This document shows, piece by piece, positions 47,142 through 57,166 of a DNA stretch of 64,000 bases; the first letter of the stretch is position 1, and each line of letters starts with the position of its first letter. The position numbers and the translations under genes were made by a program. The stretch covers positions 62,001 to 126,000 of the forward strand of contig NZ_VZII01000027.1 in the NCBI RefSeq assembly GCF_009391885.1, in the 5' to 3' direction. Under the pieces are notes generated by a model. The model was not told the origin of the DNA, searched no databases, and saw only the letters and a list, made by a program, of their open reading frames with translations. Origin of the DNA: Pseudomonas sp. MN1F (GTDB lineage Bacteria > Pseudomonadota > Gammaproteobacteria > Pseudomonadales > Pseudomonadaceae).

Positions 47142-47414
47142 TCATTCAGAGGGTGGAACGTAGCCTTCCGCCTGGGCGTATTCCTCGCCAGCGAAAAACT
47201 TGTCCATCTCGCCCTGGAGGAACTTGCGGTCCTCGCCGTTCATCATGTTCAGGCGCTTTTCGTTGATCAGCATGGTCTGGTGTTTTTTCCAGTCTTCCCA
47301 GGCTTTCTCCGAGATGTGGTCGAAGATGTCCTGGCCCTTGGCGCCAGGGTAGGGCGGACGAGCCAGGCCTGGGAGTTCTTCTTTGTACTTGCGGCACATC
47401 ACGGTGCGGGTCAT
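47142..47414 (-). CDS. yggX: YggX Fe(II)-trafficking / oxidative-protection protein
   Basis: 90 residues beginning [17 protein letters not shown]; Cys7 is the conserved cysteine of the family. The rest matches Ygg[21 protein letters not shown] and a C-terminal [11 protein letters not shown]. It protects Fe-S clusters, including that of MutY, from oxidative damage. The start overlaps the mutY stop by 4 nt (ATGA), as in E. coli and Pseudomonas. Confidence 0.96.
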   Translation of the reverse strand: MTRTVMCRKYKEELPGLARPPYPGAKGQDIFDHISEKAWEDWKKHQTMLINEKRLNMMNGEDRKFLQGEMDKFFAGEEYAQAEGYVPPSE

Positions 47415-48478
47415 CGGGCTTCTCCTGCAATCAGTTCGTCGGCCGCGCGTTTGAGCAGCTTCTTGACCGGGGCGGCGAGGCCCAGGCGCGGCGGGGTGGC
47501 GAGGTTATACCAGAGCCAGTCGGCATCGGCCACGTGCTGGCCGACCGGGTCGACACGTACCAGCCAGGGCTCGATCGCCAGCTGGAAGTGGCTGAAGGTA
47601 TGGGTCAGGCCGTCCAGTGCGCGGCTTTCGGCCAGGCGCAGGCCATGCTGGTAGGCGAGGTCGTCGAGCTGGGCGATGTCGTCCAGCTCCGGCAGGCTCC
47701 ACAAGCCGCCCCACAGGCCGCTGGATGGGCGCCGGTAAAGCAGGATGGCGCCTTCGTGGTTGGCCAGCAGCGGCATCAGCGTGCGCCGTTGTGGCAGTGC
47801 CTTACGTGGCTTGGGCTCGGGGTAGCGGGTTTCTTCGCCGTGCAAGTGCGCTTCGCAGCCGCGCTGCAACGGGCAGATCAGGCAGCTGGGCTTGCTGCGC
47901 GTACACAGCGTCGCGCCCATGTCCATCATCGCCTGGGTGTAGTGGTTGGCGCGCTGCTGCGGAGTAAAGCGCTCGGCCGTGGCCCACAGCTGGTTGGCCA
48001 CCTTCGGCTCGCCGGGGTAGCCGGCCTGGGCGGTGTAGCGGGCCAGCACGCGCTTGACGTTGCCATCGAGAATCGGTGCACGGATGCCCATGCTGATGCT
48101 GGCGATGGCACCAGCCGTGGAGCGGCCGATGCCGGGCAGCTCGGTGAGCTGCTCGACGCTGCGCGGGAATTCGCCACCATGCTGCTCGACGACGATCTTC
48201 GCCGCCTTCTGCAGGTTGCGTGCGCGGGTGTAGTAGCCAAGGCCAGTCCACAGGTGCAGCACTTCGTCCTCCGGCGCTGCAGCCAGGGCCTGCACGGTTG
48301 GCAGGGCCTGCATGAAGCGGTCGAAGTAGTTGAGCACGGTGCTGACCTGGGTCTGCTGCAGCATGATTTCCGACACCCACACGCGGTATGGGTTGATGCC
48401 CTGTTGCCAGGGCAGGTCGTGGCGACCGTGCTGGTCGTACCAGTCCAGCACGGCGCTGGAGAACTGCGTGGGGGTCAT
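47411..48478 (-). CDS. mutY: A/G-specific adenine DNA glycosylase MutY
   Basis: 355 residues. It removes adenine mispaired with 8-oxoguanine. HhH-GPD core: [20 protein letters not shown] with the catalytic-Asp region [11 protein letters not shown]. The [4Fe-4S] motif C-x6-C-x2-C-x5-C is complete ([17 protein letters not shown]). A C-terminal Nudix-like 8-oxoG recognition domain follows. The start overlaps the asmA stop by 4 nt. Downstream yggX is coupled, giving the order asmA-mutY-yggX. Confidence 0.96.
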   Translation of the reverse strand: MTPTQFSSAVLDWYDQHGRHDLPWQQGINPYRVWVSEIMLQQTQVSTVLNYFDRFMQALPTVQALAAAPEDEVLHLWTGLGYYTRARNLQKAAKIVVEQHGGEFPRSVEQLTELPGIGRSTAGAIASISMGIRAPILDGNVKRVLARYTAQAGYPGEPKVANQLWATAERFTPQQRANHYTQAMMDMGATLCTRSKPSCLICPLQRGCEAHLHGEETRYPEPKPRKALPQRRTLMPLLANHEGAILLYRRPSSGLWGGLWSLPELDDIAQLDDLAYQHGLRLAESRALDGLTHTFSHFQLAIEPWLVRVDPVGQHVADADWLWYNLATPPRLGLAAPVKKLLKRAADELIAGEAR

Positions 48479-50712
48479 CGCTTGAACAGCCCCTTGAGCG
48501 CGTCTTTCAGTTCTGGGTTCACTTTGTCTCCGAGCTTTTCATCGATCTTGTCTTGCAGGCGGTTGCCAGCCAGTTTGGCCGCGACCTTGCCCAGGCCGTC
48601 CTGGTCCAGGCGGCAGGCCTTGGCACCGAGCTCCAGCGGGCCACGGCAGCGCAGCGGCACTTCAACGCCCACGAAGCGTTCGTTGACCTGGCAGGCCGGG
48701 TCGGGCATGGCGCGCTGGTCACCTTCGACGATCACGCCGATGTTGTAGTCCATGCCCAGCACACGCAGGTCGAGGTCGCCATGGCCGTTGACGGTCAGGC
48801 CCGGGATTCGTGCCTTGAGGTCCGGGTTGCTGGCCACGCCGTTACGAATCACCAGGCTGCCGCGCAGTTCTTCGAACGGGGTGTCCTTACCGCGTGGCTC
48901 GCCGCTCAGTGCCTTGCGGTTGAGGGTGGCGATGGCCTGGCAGAGTTGCTGTTCGAGGTTGGCGTTGACCAGCACGCCATCGTTGATGGTGAAGTTTGCG
49001 CTGCCATTGAGGGTATCGACCAGTGCCTTCTGGCTGTTGCCGGTGGCGGTCAGATCACTGGTCAGGGTCAGCAGGCCTTTGACAGGAGGCGTCTGCTCCT
49101 TGCCTTCAGCCTTGATGAAGTGCTCGACCGGCACCCGATTGATTTTGCTGTTGATACCGAGCTGTGGCACGGCCGGGCGCACGTCGACATTGCCTTTGGC
49201 TTCGAAGGTGCCGTTGTAGAGGCCGCCACGCAGGGTCTGCAAGGTCAGCAGCCCACCCTGGCCGGTGGCCTGCAGCTGAGCGTCGCTGATCGGCAGCTTG
49301 TCCAGGGTCAGCGAGCCAAAGGCCAGGTCAGCCTGCAGGTCGAGTGCGCGCAGGCGGTCCACCGGCAGCAGCTTGTCGTCGCTCCAGGCCACCTGGGTCG
49401 GGGCGTTTGGCAGCGGTGAGCTGCCGGCACCGGCCACCGCAGTGGCTTCCTGCTGCTGGACCTCGGCCTGGCGTGCGACAGTGGCACCCTTGGCCTCTTC
49501 GCTTTTGGCCGCCATGTAGCGATCGGCGTCGAACTTGTCGCCTTTGAGCTGCAGGCGCAGGGCCTGCTTGGCGAAGTCCTCGATGGCTACGCGGCCAGTG
49601 AAGGTGGTGTCGTCCAGCTTCACGGCCAGGTCGGCCAGGCTCAGGCTGGTCGGCGTGCCTTGCAGGCGCGTGACCAGCTCCAGCTTGCCGAAGGCTGCCG
49701 GGTCGTTGGTGGCCGGCAGCGGGTGGCCGATGCCGTCAAGGAAGGTGCGCAGGTTGAACTGGGCAATAGACAGGCCGCCGCTCAGTTGCGGTGCCTTGTC
49801 CAGGTCACGCAGGTTCAGCTCACCGAGGGCGCGCAGCTGGTTGGCCGAAACTTTCAGGCCGCTCCACGAGGCCACGTTGGCGCCCATGTCGACCAGCAAC
49901 TGGCCTTGGGCGCCGAAGGTGACGGTCTTGCCAGCGGTAGGTTCGCCCGAGGTTTCGCCGGTCAGGCGCAGGTCTTCGAAGTTGTAGCGCTTGAGCTTGC
50001 GATCGAAGCGCAGCTCGCCGGCAAGCTCGGTGCGGGCCTTGATCGCCGGCTGGCTGGCGCTGAGGAAGGCGCTGGCCTTGAGGGCGATATTGCTGCCCTC
50101 GTGGACCGGGCCGGTGCTCAGCTGGATGCTTTCGGCGCTGTAGCTCTGGCCGCTCTTGGCATCGTTGTAGTAAACCCGGGCGTTGTTCACGGTCAGGCTG
50201 TCGATGTCGAGCTTCACCGCGCGCTCACTGCTGCTTTCAGCAGGTTTCGCGGGTTGTTCGGCAGCTGGCTGGGCTGGCGCATTGGCAGTGCCGTCGGTTG
50301 CCGCCGGCAGCGGCTTGCCGATGTCTTCCCAGTTGCCGTGGCCGTTTTCGTCACGCGCCAGGGTCAGGTTGAGGCCCTCGACGCGCACATCGCTCATTTG
50401 CACTTCGCGGCGCAGCAATGGCAGCACGCGCACGGAGAGGCCGAGCATCTGCAGGTCAGCGAATGGTTCCTTGGGTTGGGTCAGGGTGGCGATGCTGGCT
50501 TCGTGCAACTCCAGGCCCAGCCAGGGGAACAGGCTCCAGCCGATGTCGCCATTGAGGGTCAGCTCGACATGGGCCTTGTCGCGCGCCAACTGGCGGATCT
50601 CGTCTTTGTAGTCGTTGGGATCGAAGAGGTGGGTCAGGGCGAAGCCCAGCGCCACGATGATCAGCAGCAACCCGAGAAGCCCCAGTCCCAGGATTTTGCC
50701 GAACGCTTTCAT
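48475..50712 (-). CDS. asmA: AsmA-family inner-membrane protein
   Basis: 745 residues. An N-terminal transmembrane anchor (about 5-27, ILGLGLLGLLLIIVALGFAL) is followed by a large periplasmic domain with AsmA motifs at both ends (DPNDYKDEIRQLARDKAHVE, and the C-terminal NYNIGVIVEGDQ...CQVNERFVGVEVPLRCRG). A Pro/Ala-rich stretch near residues 150-165 interrupts the N-terminal part. AsmA relatives form long bridges for phospholipid movement to the outer membrane. AAGGA precedes the ATG. First gene of the asmA-mutY-yggX run. Confidence 0.9.
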   Translation of the reverse strand: MKAFGKILGLGLLGLLLIIVALGFALTHLFDPNDYKDEIRQLARDKAHVELTLNGDIGWSLFPWLGLELHEASIATLTQPKEPFADLQMLGLSVRVLPLLRREVQMSDVRVEGLNLTLARDENGHGNWEDIGKPLPAATDGTANAPAQPAAEQPAKPAESSSERAVKLDIDSLTVNNARVYYNDAKSGQSYSAESIQLSTGPVHEGSNIALKASAFLSASQPAIKARTELAGELRFDRKLKRYNFEDLRLTGETSGEPTAGKTVTFGAQGQLLVDMGANVASWSGLKVSANQLRALGELNLRDLDKAPQLSGGLSIAQFNLRTFLDGIGHPLPATNDPAAFGKLELVTRLQGTPTSLSLADLAVKLDDTTFTGRVAIEDFAKQALRLQLKGDKFDADRYMAAKSEEAKGATVARQAEVQQQEATAVAGAGSSPLPNAPTQVAWSDDKLLPVDRLRALDLQADLAFGSLTLDKLPISDAQLQATGQGGLLTLQTLRGGLYNGTFEAKGNVDVRPAVPQLGINSKINRVPVEHFIKAEGKEQTPPVKGLLTLTSDLTATGNSQKALVDTLNGSANFTINDGVLVNANLEQQLCQAIATLNRKALSGEPRGKDTPFEELRGSLVIRNGVASNPDLKARIPGLTVNGHGDLDLRVLGMDYNIGVIVEGDQRAMPDPACQVNERFVGVEVPLRCRGPLELGAKACRLDQDGLGKVAAKLAGNRLQDKIDEKLGDKVNPELKDALKGLFKR

Positions 50713-51078
50713 GGGCGAGTCCTTGTAGTCCGTAGTGTGAATTCCGAACGGCTGAGTATAGCGCCGCAGGGGTGGGCCCTGCGTATTCGACTAGCGATGC
50801 AGGGTATTTCCGATGTTTGCGGGATTCGACAGCGGTGGGTTTGTCAGTTCCTTCGCCGCTGGATTCTTTGAAATACCGATTCAGCCACGCAGAAAATAAC
50901 GATATCAGATTGCTTTCATGTCATCTGCGAACTGGTACCCTTGTGCCGCTTTGCGGAGCGGCCGCGACCCATTGTCGCGGGCCGTTACCTACGGAAAAGG
51001 CCAGTTCGCCCTGCGTGCGAGAACAAGAGCCCGGGATGCCATCCGCCAGCACCGTCTACCTACAAAAGGATTGAATCC
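50713..51078. other. Divergent intergenic region between asmA and the MFS gene
   Basis: No gene is supported. A CGCGAC-CCATT-GTCGCG hairpin at about 50964-50980, inside GC-rich sequence, lies roughly 100 nt before the MFS start and may belong to its leader. Confidence 0.4.
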
Positions 51079-52740
51079 ATGAGCAGTACCATCACGGCAG
51101 GGGGGCTGGCCAGCGCGCCGAGCTTCCTGTCGAAGGAGCGCATCATCGCCCGCCCGGGCTTCAACCGCTGGCTGGTCCCGCCAGCCGCCCTGGCCATCCA
51201 CCTGTGTATCGGCATGGCCTACGGCTTTTCGGTGTTCTGGCTGCCACTGTCGCAAGCCATCGGCATCACCGCGCCTGTTGCCTGTTCGGCAGACATGGGC
51301 TTCATCGCCCGTATGTTCAGCGCCGAATGCGACTGGCCGATCTCGATGCTGAGCTGGATCTACACCCTGTTCTTCGTCTTCCTCGGCTGCTCGGCAGCGG
51401 TGCTGGGCGGCTGGCTAGAACATGCCGGCCCGCGCAAGGCCGGCCTGGTATCGGCATTGTGCTGGTGCGGCGGCATGCTGATCTCGGCGATCGGCGTGAA
51501 GACCCACCAGCTGTGGCTGATGTGGCTGGGGTCCGGAGTGATTGGCGGTATCGGCCTGGGCCTGGGCTACATCTCGCCAGTCTCGACGCTGATCAAGTGG
51601 TTCCCGGACAAACGCGGCATGGCCACCGGCATGGCGATCATGGGCTTCGGTGGTGGCGCGATGGTTGGCGCACCGCTGGCCACCGCGCTGATGGGCCATT
51701 TTGGCAACGAGCATGAAGTGGGCGTATGGCAGAGCTTCGTCGCCATGGCCGCAATCTACTTCGTGTTCATGACGGCCGGCGCCCTGGCTTACCGCGTGCC
51801 GCCGACCGGCTGGAAGCCTGAAGGCTGGACCGCACCGGCGAAAAAAGCCGGCAATGGCATGGTCACCGACCGCCATGTGCACGTCAGCGTCGCCTGGAAA
51901 ACCCCGCAGTTCGCCCTGGTGTGGCTGGTGCTGTGCCTGAACGTTTCCGCCGGTATCGGCATCCTCGGCATGGCCTCGCCACTGCTGCAGGAAGTGTTCG
52001 CCGGCAAGTTGCTGGGCAACGAGCTGAGCTTCAGCGAGCTGAACGCCGCGCAACTGGCGCAGATTGCCGCCATCGCCGCCGGCTTCACCGGCCTGCTGAG
52101 CCTGTTCAACATCGGTGGCCGCTTCTTCTGGGCGTCGTTCTCCGACTACATCGGCCGCAAGAACACCTACTTCGCCTTCTTCGCCCTGGGCGTCGGCCTC
52201 TACAGCCTGGTGCCGAACATGGGCCACCTGGGCAACGTGGCGCTGTTCGTGGCGGCGTTCTGCATCATCCTGTCGATGTACGGCGGTGGCTTCTCCACCG
52301 TGCCGGCCTACCTGGCCGACCTGTTCGGTACGCAGATGGTCGGTGCCATTCATGGCCGGCTGCTGACCGCCTGGGCTGCAGCGGGCGTGCTGGGCCCGGT
52401 GCTGATCACCTACCTGCGCGAGTACCAACTGGCGGCGGGGGTAGAGCGTGCAGCCGCCTACGACATGACCCTGTACATCCTCGCCGGCCTGCTGGTGCTG
52501 GGCTTTATCTGCAACATGCTGATCCGCCCGGTGGCCGACAAGCACTTCATGACCGATGCCGAACTGGCTGCCGAGCGTGCGCTGAGCCACGACAAAGGCG
52601 CTGACGGTGCGCGTTCGCTTGAATGGCACGCCGCGCCGGGCAGCCTGCCGCTGGTGCTGCTGGCCTGGGCTGTGGTGGTCGTGCCGCTGGCCTGGGGGGT
52701 GTGGATCACCCTGCAGAAGACCGCTGTCCTGTTCCAGTGA
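51079..52740 (+). CDS. OFA-family major facilitator transporter
   Basis: 553 residues with twelve transmembrane helices and the oxalate/formate antiporter family pattern: IHLCIGMAYGFSVFWLPLSQ in helix 1, FVFLGCSAAVLGGWLEHAGP with the DRxGxR-like loop, GIGLGLGYISPVSTLIKWFP, and FWASFSDYIGRKNTYFAFF. Two extra cysteine-containing segments lie between helices 1 and 2 (PVACSADMGF, FSAECDW). Substrate may be an organic anion; not determinable. The ATG at 51079 has AAAAGGA upstream; the frame extends upstream without support. Confidence 0.86.
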   Translation: MSSTITAGGLASAPSFLSKERIIARPGFNRWLVPPAALAIHLCIGMAYGFSVFWLPLSQAIGITAPVACSADMGFIARMFSAECDWPISMLSWIYTLFFVFLGCSAAVLGGWLEHAGPRKAGLVSALCWCGGMLISAIGVKTHQLWLMWLGSGVIGGIGLGLGYISPVSTLIKWFPDKRGMATGMAIMGFGGGAMVGAPLATALMGHFGNEHEVGVWQSFVAMAAIYFVFMTAGALAYRVPPTGWKPEGWTAPAKKAGNGMVTDRHVHVSVAWKTPQFALVWLVLCLNVSAGIGILGMASPLLQEVFAGKLLGNELSFSELNAAQLAQIAAIAAGFTGLLSLFNIGGRFFWASFSDYIGRKNTYFAFFALGVGLYSLVPNMGHLGNVALFVAAFCIILSMYGGGFSTVPAYLADLFGTQMVGAIHGRLLTAWAAAGVLGPVLITYLREYQLAAGVERAAAYDMTLYILAGLLVLGFICNMLIRPVADKHFMTDAELAAERALSHDKGADGARSLEWHAAPGSLPLVLLAWAVVVVPLAWGVWITLQKTAVLFQ

Positions 52741-52867
52741 TGTAGCCGTCTGGGGGTTGCCTGGCAGCCCCCATGATGCGGTTGTATAGACCTGTAGGGC
52801 TGTCCGGCCCCGCAATTCCTTGCTTTGCCATATGTCATCCGCGTTTCAAGCGGGCGCGTTCTGGGCC

Positions 52868-52873
52868 TATAAT
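52868..52873 (+). promoter_or_regulatory. -10 box of the his operon promoter
   Basis: A perfect TATAAT lies 37 nt before hisB; the -35 at 17-bp spacing (TTCAAG) is weak. No leader-peptide attenuator rich in His codons is seen, so histidine attenuation of the enterobacterial type is unlikely. Confidence 0.5.
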
Positions 52874-52910
52874 GAAACCCTTTTCGCCCAATGATTTTGC
52901 GGAGCTGGTG

Positions 52911-53504
52911 ATGGTCGAACGTAAGGCTTCCGTCGAGCGCAATACCCTGGAAACCCAGGTCAAGTGCTCGATCAACCTCGATGGCAGTGGCAAGGCCCGA
53001 TTCGATATCGGTGTGCCTTTCCTTGAACACATGCTGGACCAGATTGCCCGTCATGGGCTGATCGATCTGGATATCGAGTGCAAGGGTGACCTGCATATCG
53101 ACGATCACCATACCGTCGAAGACGTCGGTATCACCCTGGGCATGGCATTCGCCCAGGCCATCGGCGACAAGAAAGGCATCTTCCGCTACGGCCATGCCTA
53201 CGTGCCGCTGGACGAAGCGCTGTCGCGCGTGGTCATCGACTTCTCTGGCCGCCCAGGCCTGCAGATGCATGTGCCCTACACCCGCGCCACTGTGGGGGGC
53301 TTCGATGTCGACCTGTTCCAGGAGTTCTTCCAGGGCTTCGTCAACCACGCCCTGGTGACCCTGCACATCGACAACCTGCGTGGCCACAACACCCACCACC
53401 AGATCGAAACCGTGTTCAAGGCATTCGGCCGCGCCCTGCGCATGGCCGTTACCCTCGACGAGCGCATGGCTGGGCAGATGCCGTCCACCAAAGGGTGCCT
53501 GTAA
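52911..53504 (+). CDS. hisB: Imidazoleglycerol-phosphate dehydratase
   Basis: 197 residues, the monofunctional enzyme without the phosphatase domain found in enterobacterial HisB. It dehydrates imidazoleglycerol phosphate to imidazoleacetol phosphate. Manganese-binding histidine motifs are visible: [12 protein letters not shown] and [14 protein letters not shown]. The start [11 protein letters not shown] has GGAG 7 nt upstream. First gene of the hisB-hisH-DUF2164-hisA-hisF operon. Confidence 0.96.
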   Translation: MVERKASVERNTLETQVKCSINLDGSGKARFDIGVPFLEHMLDQIARHGLIDLDIECKGDLHIDDHHTVEDVGITLGMAFAQAIGDKKGIFRYGHAYVPLDEALSRVVIDFSGRPGLQMHVPYTRATVGGFDVDLFQEFFQGFVNHALVTLHIDNLRGHNTHHQIETVFKAFGRALRMAVTLDERMAGQMPSTKGCL

Positions 53505-54143
53505 ATGCAGACGGTAGCCGTAATCGACTATGGCATGGGCAACCTGCACTCGGTGGCCAAGGCGCTTGAGCACGTCGGCGCCGGCAAGGTGCTGGTCACC
53601 AGCGACGCCGCGGTAATCCGCGAGGCTGACCGCGTGGTGTTCCCCGGCGTGGGTGCGATTCGTGACTGCATGGCTGAAATCCGCCGCCTGGGCTTCGACA
53701 GCCTGGTGCGTGAAGTGAGCCAGGACCGCCCATTCCTCGGTATCTGCGTCGGCATGCAGGCGCTGCTCGACCATAGCGAAGAGAACGACGGTGTCGACTG
53801 CATCGGCCTGTTCCCTGGCCAGGTACGCTTCTTCGGCAAAGACCTGAAAGAAGACGGCGAGCACCTGAAGGTGCCGCACATGGGCTGGAACGAAGTCAGC
53901 CAGACCATCGACCACCCGCTGTGGCACGACATTTCCGACCGTGCGCGGTTCTACTTCGTGCACAGCTACTACATCAATGCCGGCAAGCCGGGCCAGGTGG
54001 TCGGCCGTGGCCACTATGGCGTCGACTTCGCCGCCGCGCTGGCCGATGGCTCGCGCTTTGCCGTGCAGTTCCACCCGGAGAAGAGCCATACCCATGGCCT
54101 GCAGTTGCTGCAGAACTTCGTCGCCTGGGACGGGCGCTGGTAA
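53505..54143 (+). CDS. hisH: Imidazole glycerol phosphate synthase, glutaminase subunit
   Basis: 212-residue class I glutamine amidotransferase. The nucleophile Cys lies in [13 protein letters not shown] and the catalytic His/Glu in VQFHPEKS. It supplies ammonia through the HisF tunnel. Its ATG follows the hisB stop directly with no gap. Confidence 0.96.
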   Translation: MQTVAVIDYGMGNLHSVAKALEHVGAGKVLVTSDAAVIREADRVVFPGVGAIRDCMAEIRRLGFDSLVREVSQDRPFLGICVGMQALLDHSEENDGVDCIGLFPGQVRFFGKDLKEDGEHLKVPHMGWNEVSQTIDHPLWHDISDRARFYFVHSYYINAGKPGQVVGRGHYGVDFAAALADGSRFAVQFHPEKSHTHGLQLLQNFVAWDGRW

Positions 54144-54404
54144 ATGAGCCGTTCGAAGACCAAGGCCCCGGTCATCACCCTGGCCCCCGAAGAGGAACGC
54201 GAAGCGCTCGACACGCTCAAGCGCTTTCTCGAAGACCGCTTCGAGTTGCAGCTCGGGTCGTTCGAGGTGGCCGAGGTCCTCGAGCTGTTCAGCAAAGAAA
54301 TTGCACCCCATTACTACAACAGGGCGATTGCCGATGTTCAGCTGCACCTCAAGGAGCGGTTCGAGAGCATCGAAAGCGATCTGTGGGCACTCGAAAAGCC
54401 CTGA
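54144..54404 (+). CDS. DUF2164 family protein
   Basis: 86 residues starting with no gap after the hisH stop. The sequence is highly charged and helical (EEEREALDTLKRFLEDRFEL, HYYNRAIADVQLHLKERFES), matching DUF2164. Function unknown. Its position inside the his operon, between hisH and hisA, means it is translated with them; whether it affects histidine synthesis is not known. Confidence 0.85.
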   Translation: MSRSKTKAPVITLAPEEEREALDTLKRFLEDRFELQLGSFEVAEVLELFSKEIAPHYYNRAIADVQLHLKERFESIESDLWALEKP

Positions 54405-54431
54405 ACCCCCAAGAACAGACAGGTTCCCAAG

Positions 54432-55169
54432 ATGCTGATTATCCCCGCTATCGATCTGAAGGACGGTGCCTGCGTGCGCCTGCGCCAGGGCCGCATGGAA
54501 GACTCCACGGTATTTTCCGACGACCCGGTGAGCATGGCTGCCAAGTGGGTCGAAGGTGGCTGCCGCCGCCTGCACCTGGTCGACCTCAACGGCGCCTTCG
54601 AAGGCCAGCCGGTCAACGGTGAAGTGGTCACCGCCATCGCCAAGCGCTACCCGAACCTGCCGATCCAGATCGGCGGCGGCATCCGCTCGCTGGAAACCAT
54701 CGAGCACTACGTCAAGGCTGGCGTCAGCTACGTGATCATCGGCACCAAGGCGGTCAAGCAGCCTGAGTTCGTGGCCGAAGCGTGCAAGGCCTTCCCGGGC
54801 AAGGTCATCGTTGGCCTGGACGCAAAAGACGGCTTCGTCGCCACCGACGGCTGGGCGGAAGTGAGCTCGGTGCAGGTCATCGACCTGGCCAAGCGTTTCG
54901 AGGCCGATGGCGTCTCGGCGATCGTCTACACCGACATCGCCAAGGACGGCATGATGCAGGGCTGCAACGTGCCGTTCACCAAGGCCCTGGCCGAAGCGAC
55001 GCGCATCCCGGTGATCGCCTCGGGCGGCATCCACAACCTGGGTGACATCAAGGCCCTGCTGGACGCCAAGGCTCCGGGCATCATCGGCGCCATCACCGGC
55101 CGTGCCATCTACGAAGGCACCCTCGATGTCGCCGAGGCCCAGGCCTTCTGCGACAACTACCAAGGCTGA
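54432..55169 (+). CDS. hisA: Phosphoribosylformimino-AICAR-P isomerase
   Basis: 245-residue TIM barrel. Phosphate-binding half-barrel repeats are visible ([42 protein letters not shown]). It isomerises ProFAR to PRFAR. It follows the DUF2164 gene after 27 bp. Confidence 0.97.
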   Translation: MLIIPAIDLKDGACVRLRQGRMEDSTVFSDDPVSMAAKWVEGGCRRLHLVDLNGAFEGQPVNGEVVTAIAKRYPNLPIQIGGGIRSLETIEHYVKAGVSYVIIGTKAVKQPEFVAEACKAFPGKVIVGLDAKDGFVATDGWAEVSSVQVIDLAKRFEADGVSAIVYTDIAKDGMMQGCNVPFTKALAEATRIPVIASGGIHNLGDIKALLDAKAPGIIGAITGRAIYEGTLDVAEAQAFCDNYQG

Positions 55170-55179
55170 GGACTGAACC

Positions 55180-55950
55180 ATGGCACTGGCCAAGCGCATC
55201 ATCCCTTGCCTGGACGTGGACAACGGCCGGGTGGTCAAGGGCGTCAAGTTCGAGAACATCCGTGATGCCGGCGACCCGGTGGAAATCGCCCGTCGCTACA
55301 ACGAGCAGGGTGCCGACGAAATCACCTTCCTCGACATCACTGCCAGCGTCGATGGCCGCGACACCACCCTGCATACCGTCGAGCGCATGGCCAGCCAGGT
55401 GTTCATCCCGCTGACCGTGGGCGGTGGCGTGCGTACCGTGCAGGACATCCGCAACCTGCTCAACGCCGGTGCCGACAAGGTTTCGATCAACACTGCCGCG
55501 GTGTTCAACCCGGAGTTCGTCGGTGAGGCGGCGGACCGTTTCGGTTCGCAGTGCATCGTCGTCGCCATCGACGCCAAGAAGGTGTCCGGGCCGGGCGAAG
55601 CGCCGCGTTGGGAGATCTTCACCCACGGCGGGCGCAAGCCGACCGGGCTGGATGCCGTTGAATGGGCGAAGAAGATGGAAGGTCTGGGGGCTGGCGAGAT
55701 CCTGCTGACCAGCATGGACCAGGACGGCATGAAAAATGGTTTCGACCTGGGGGTAACCCGTGCCATCAGCGATGCGCTGGGGATTCCGGTGATCGCTTCG
55801 GGTGGTGTGGGTAACCTGCAACACCTGGCCGACGGGATTCTGGAAGGGCATGCCAGCGCGGTGCTGGCGGCCAGTATCTTCCACTTTGGCGAGTACACCG
55901 TGCCGGAGGCCAAGGCCTACATGGCTTCGCGCGGGATCGTCGTTCGCTGA
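55180..55950 (+). CDS. hisF: Imidazole glycerol phosphate synthase, cyclase subunit
   Basis: 256-residue TIM barrel ([20 protein letters not shown], catalytic Asp11 region; [33 protein letters not shown] with the second catalytic Asp). Cyclises PRFAR with ammonia from HisH. Last gene of the operon, 10 bp behind hisA and followed by a terminator. Confidence 0.97.
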   Translation: MALAKRIIPCLDVDNGRVVKGVKFENIRDAGDPVEIARRYNEQGADEITFLDITASVDGRDTTLHTVERMASQVFIPLTVGGGVRTVQDIRNLLNAGADKVSINTAAVFNPEFVGEAADRFGSQCIVVAIDAKKVSGPGEAPRWEIFTHGGRKPTGLDAVEWAKKMEGLGAGEILLTSMDQDGMKNGFDLGVTRAISDALGIPVIASGGVGNLQHLADGILEGHASAVLAASIFHFGEYTVPEAKAYMASRGIVVR

Positions 55951-55958
55951 GAGCGTGA

Positions 55959-55983
55959 TTGGGGCCGCAAGGCGGCCCCAATT
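55959..55983. terminator. Bidirectional terminator between hisF and cbcV
   Basis: Stem TTGGGGCCGC/GCGGCCCCAA with AAG loop, short T tract on the plus strand, between convergent operons. Confidence 0.78.
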
Positions 55984-55987
55984 TGCA

Positions 55988-57166
55988 TCACCCGTGAGTC
56001 TTGCCAAGCAAGGCGTGGTAAAGCTCGGTATCCCCAAGAATCCCCACCACCTTGTCATTCTCCTGCAGCACCAGCTTGTTGCCGGTCTGATAACGAATCT
56101 GCAGCGCCTCACGCATCCCGATATCGGCATGCACCAAGGTCGGCTTGCGCCCCAGCCCTTCCACGGCCTGCCCCGGCGCCCAATTCTGCATGTCCAGCCC
56201 GTTCTGCCCCTGGCGTGCACGCTTGATCGAATTGCCTTCGCCCAGGTCCAGCCACGAATCGCCACCCGGGTCCAGGCACACCGAGCCGTTGACCCGCTTG
56301 CAGTTGTCCAGGCTGCGCATCAGGCTGCGGCCGCACAAGACGTTCAACGGGTTGGTGTGGGCGACGAAGGTACGCACGTACTCGTCGGCCGGGTTCAGCA
56401 CGATTTCTTCCGGCTTGCTGTACTGGATGATCCGCCCGTCTTTCATGATGGCGATGCGGCTGCCCAGCTTCAGTGCCTCGTCGAGGTCGTGGCTGACGAA
56501 CACGATGGTCTTGCTCAGCTTGGCCTGCAGGCCCAGCAATTCGTCTTGCAGGCCCTGGCGGATCAGCGGGTCGAGGGCCGAGAACGGTTCGTCCATCAGC
56601 AGGATGTCGGCATCCATCGCCAGCGCCCGGGCCAGGCCCACACGCTGTTGCATGCCGCCGGAGAGTTCGTCCGGCTTTTTATTGCGCCACTGGGTCAGGC
56701 CGACCAGTTCGAGCTTGTCGTCGACCAGCTTGCGCCGTTCCTTTTCCGGGCGGCCCTGCATTTCCAGGCCGAAGCTGATGTTCTCGCGCACCGTCAGCCA
56801 CGGCATCAGGGCGAACTTCTGGAACACCATGGCGATGCGCTTGGTGCGCATCATCTTCAGCTCTGCCGGGGTGCAATGGGCGATGTCGATGTTTTTGCCT
56901 TCATGCTCGACGAACAGCTTGCCGCGGCTGACGGTGTTGAGGCCGTTGATGCAGCGCAGCAGGCTCGACTTGCCCGACCCGGACAGGCCCATCAGCACGC
57001 AGATCTCGCCTTTCTTGATATCGAGGTTGGCCTTTTCCACACCGACCACCAGGCCAGTCTGCTTGAGGATCTGCTCGCGGGTCTGGCCCTTGTCCAGCAA
57101 CGCCAGCGCTTCGCGCGGCTTGTTGGAGAAAATGACGTCGACGTCTTCGAATCGAATGATGCTCAT
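55988..57166 (-). CDS. cbcV: Choline/betaine/carnitine ABC transporter ATPase
   Basis: 392 residues of the glycine-betaine/proline (ProV-like) ATPase family: Walker A MGLSGSGKSSLLRCIN, Q-loop MVFQKFALMPWL, signature LSGGMQQRVGLARALA, Walker B ILLMDEPFSALDPLI. A C-terminal CBS-like region (about 300-390) may sense ionic strength or ligand. Overlaps cbcW by 4 nt. With cbcW and cbcX it forms the quaternary-amine importer found at this position in P. aeruginosa. Confidence 0.92.
   Translation of the reverse strand: MSIIRFEDVDVIFSNKPREALALLDKGQTREQILKQTGLVVGVEKANLDIKKGEICVLMGLSGSGKSSLLRCINGLNTVSRGKLFVEHEGKNIDIAHCTPAELKMMRTKRIAMVFQKFALMPWLTVRENISFGLEMQGRPEKERRKLVDDKLELVGLTQWRNKKPDELSGGMQQRVGLARALAMDADILLMDEPFSALDPLIRQGLQDELLGLQAKLSKTIVFVSHDLDEALKLGSRIAIMKDGRIIQYSKPEEIVLNPADEYVRTFVAHTNPLNVLCGRSLMRSLDNCKRVNGSVCLDPGGDSWLDLGEGNSIKRARQGQNGLDMQNWAPGQAVEGLGRKPTLVHADIGMREALQIRYQTGNKLVLQENDKVVGILGDTELYHALLGKTHG

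Noticed and set aside
52741-52910. Histidine-leader attenuator before hisB
   Set aside because: No short frame rich in His codons and no alternative terminator hairpin.
52458-55259. A 933-codon minus-strand open frame across the his operon
   Set aside because: Antisense shadow spanning several clearly real genes.
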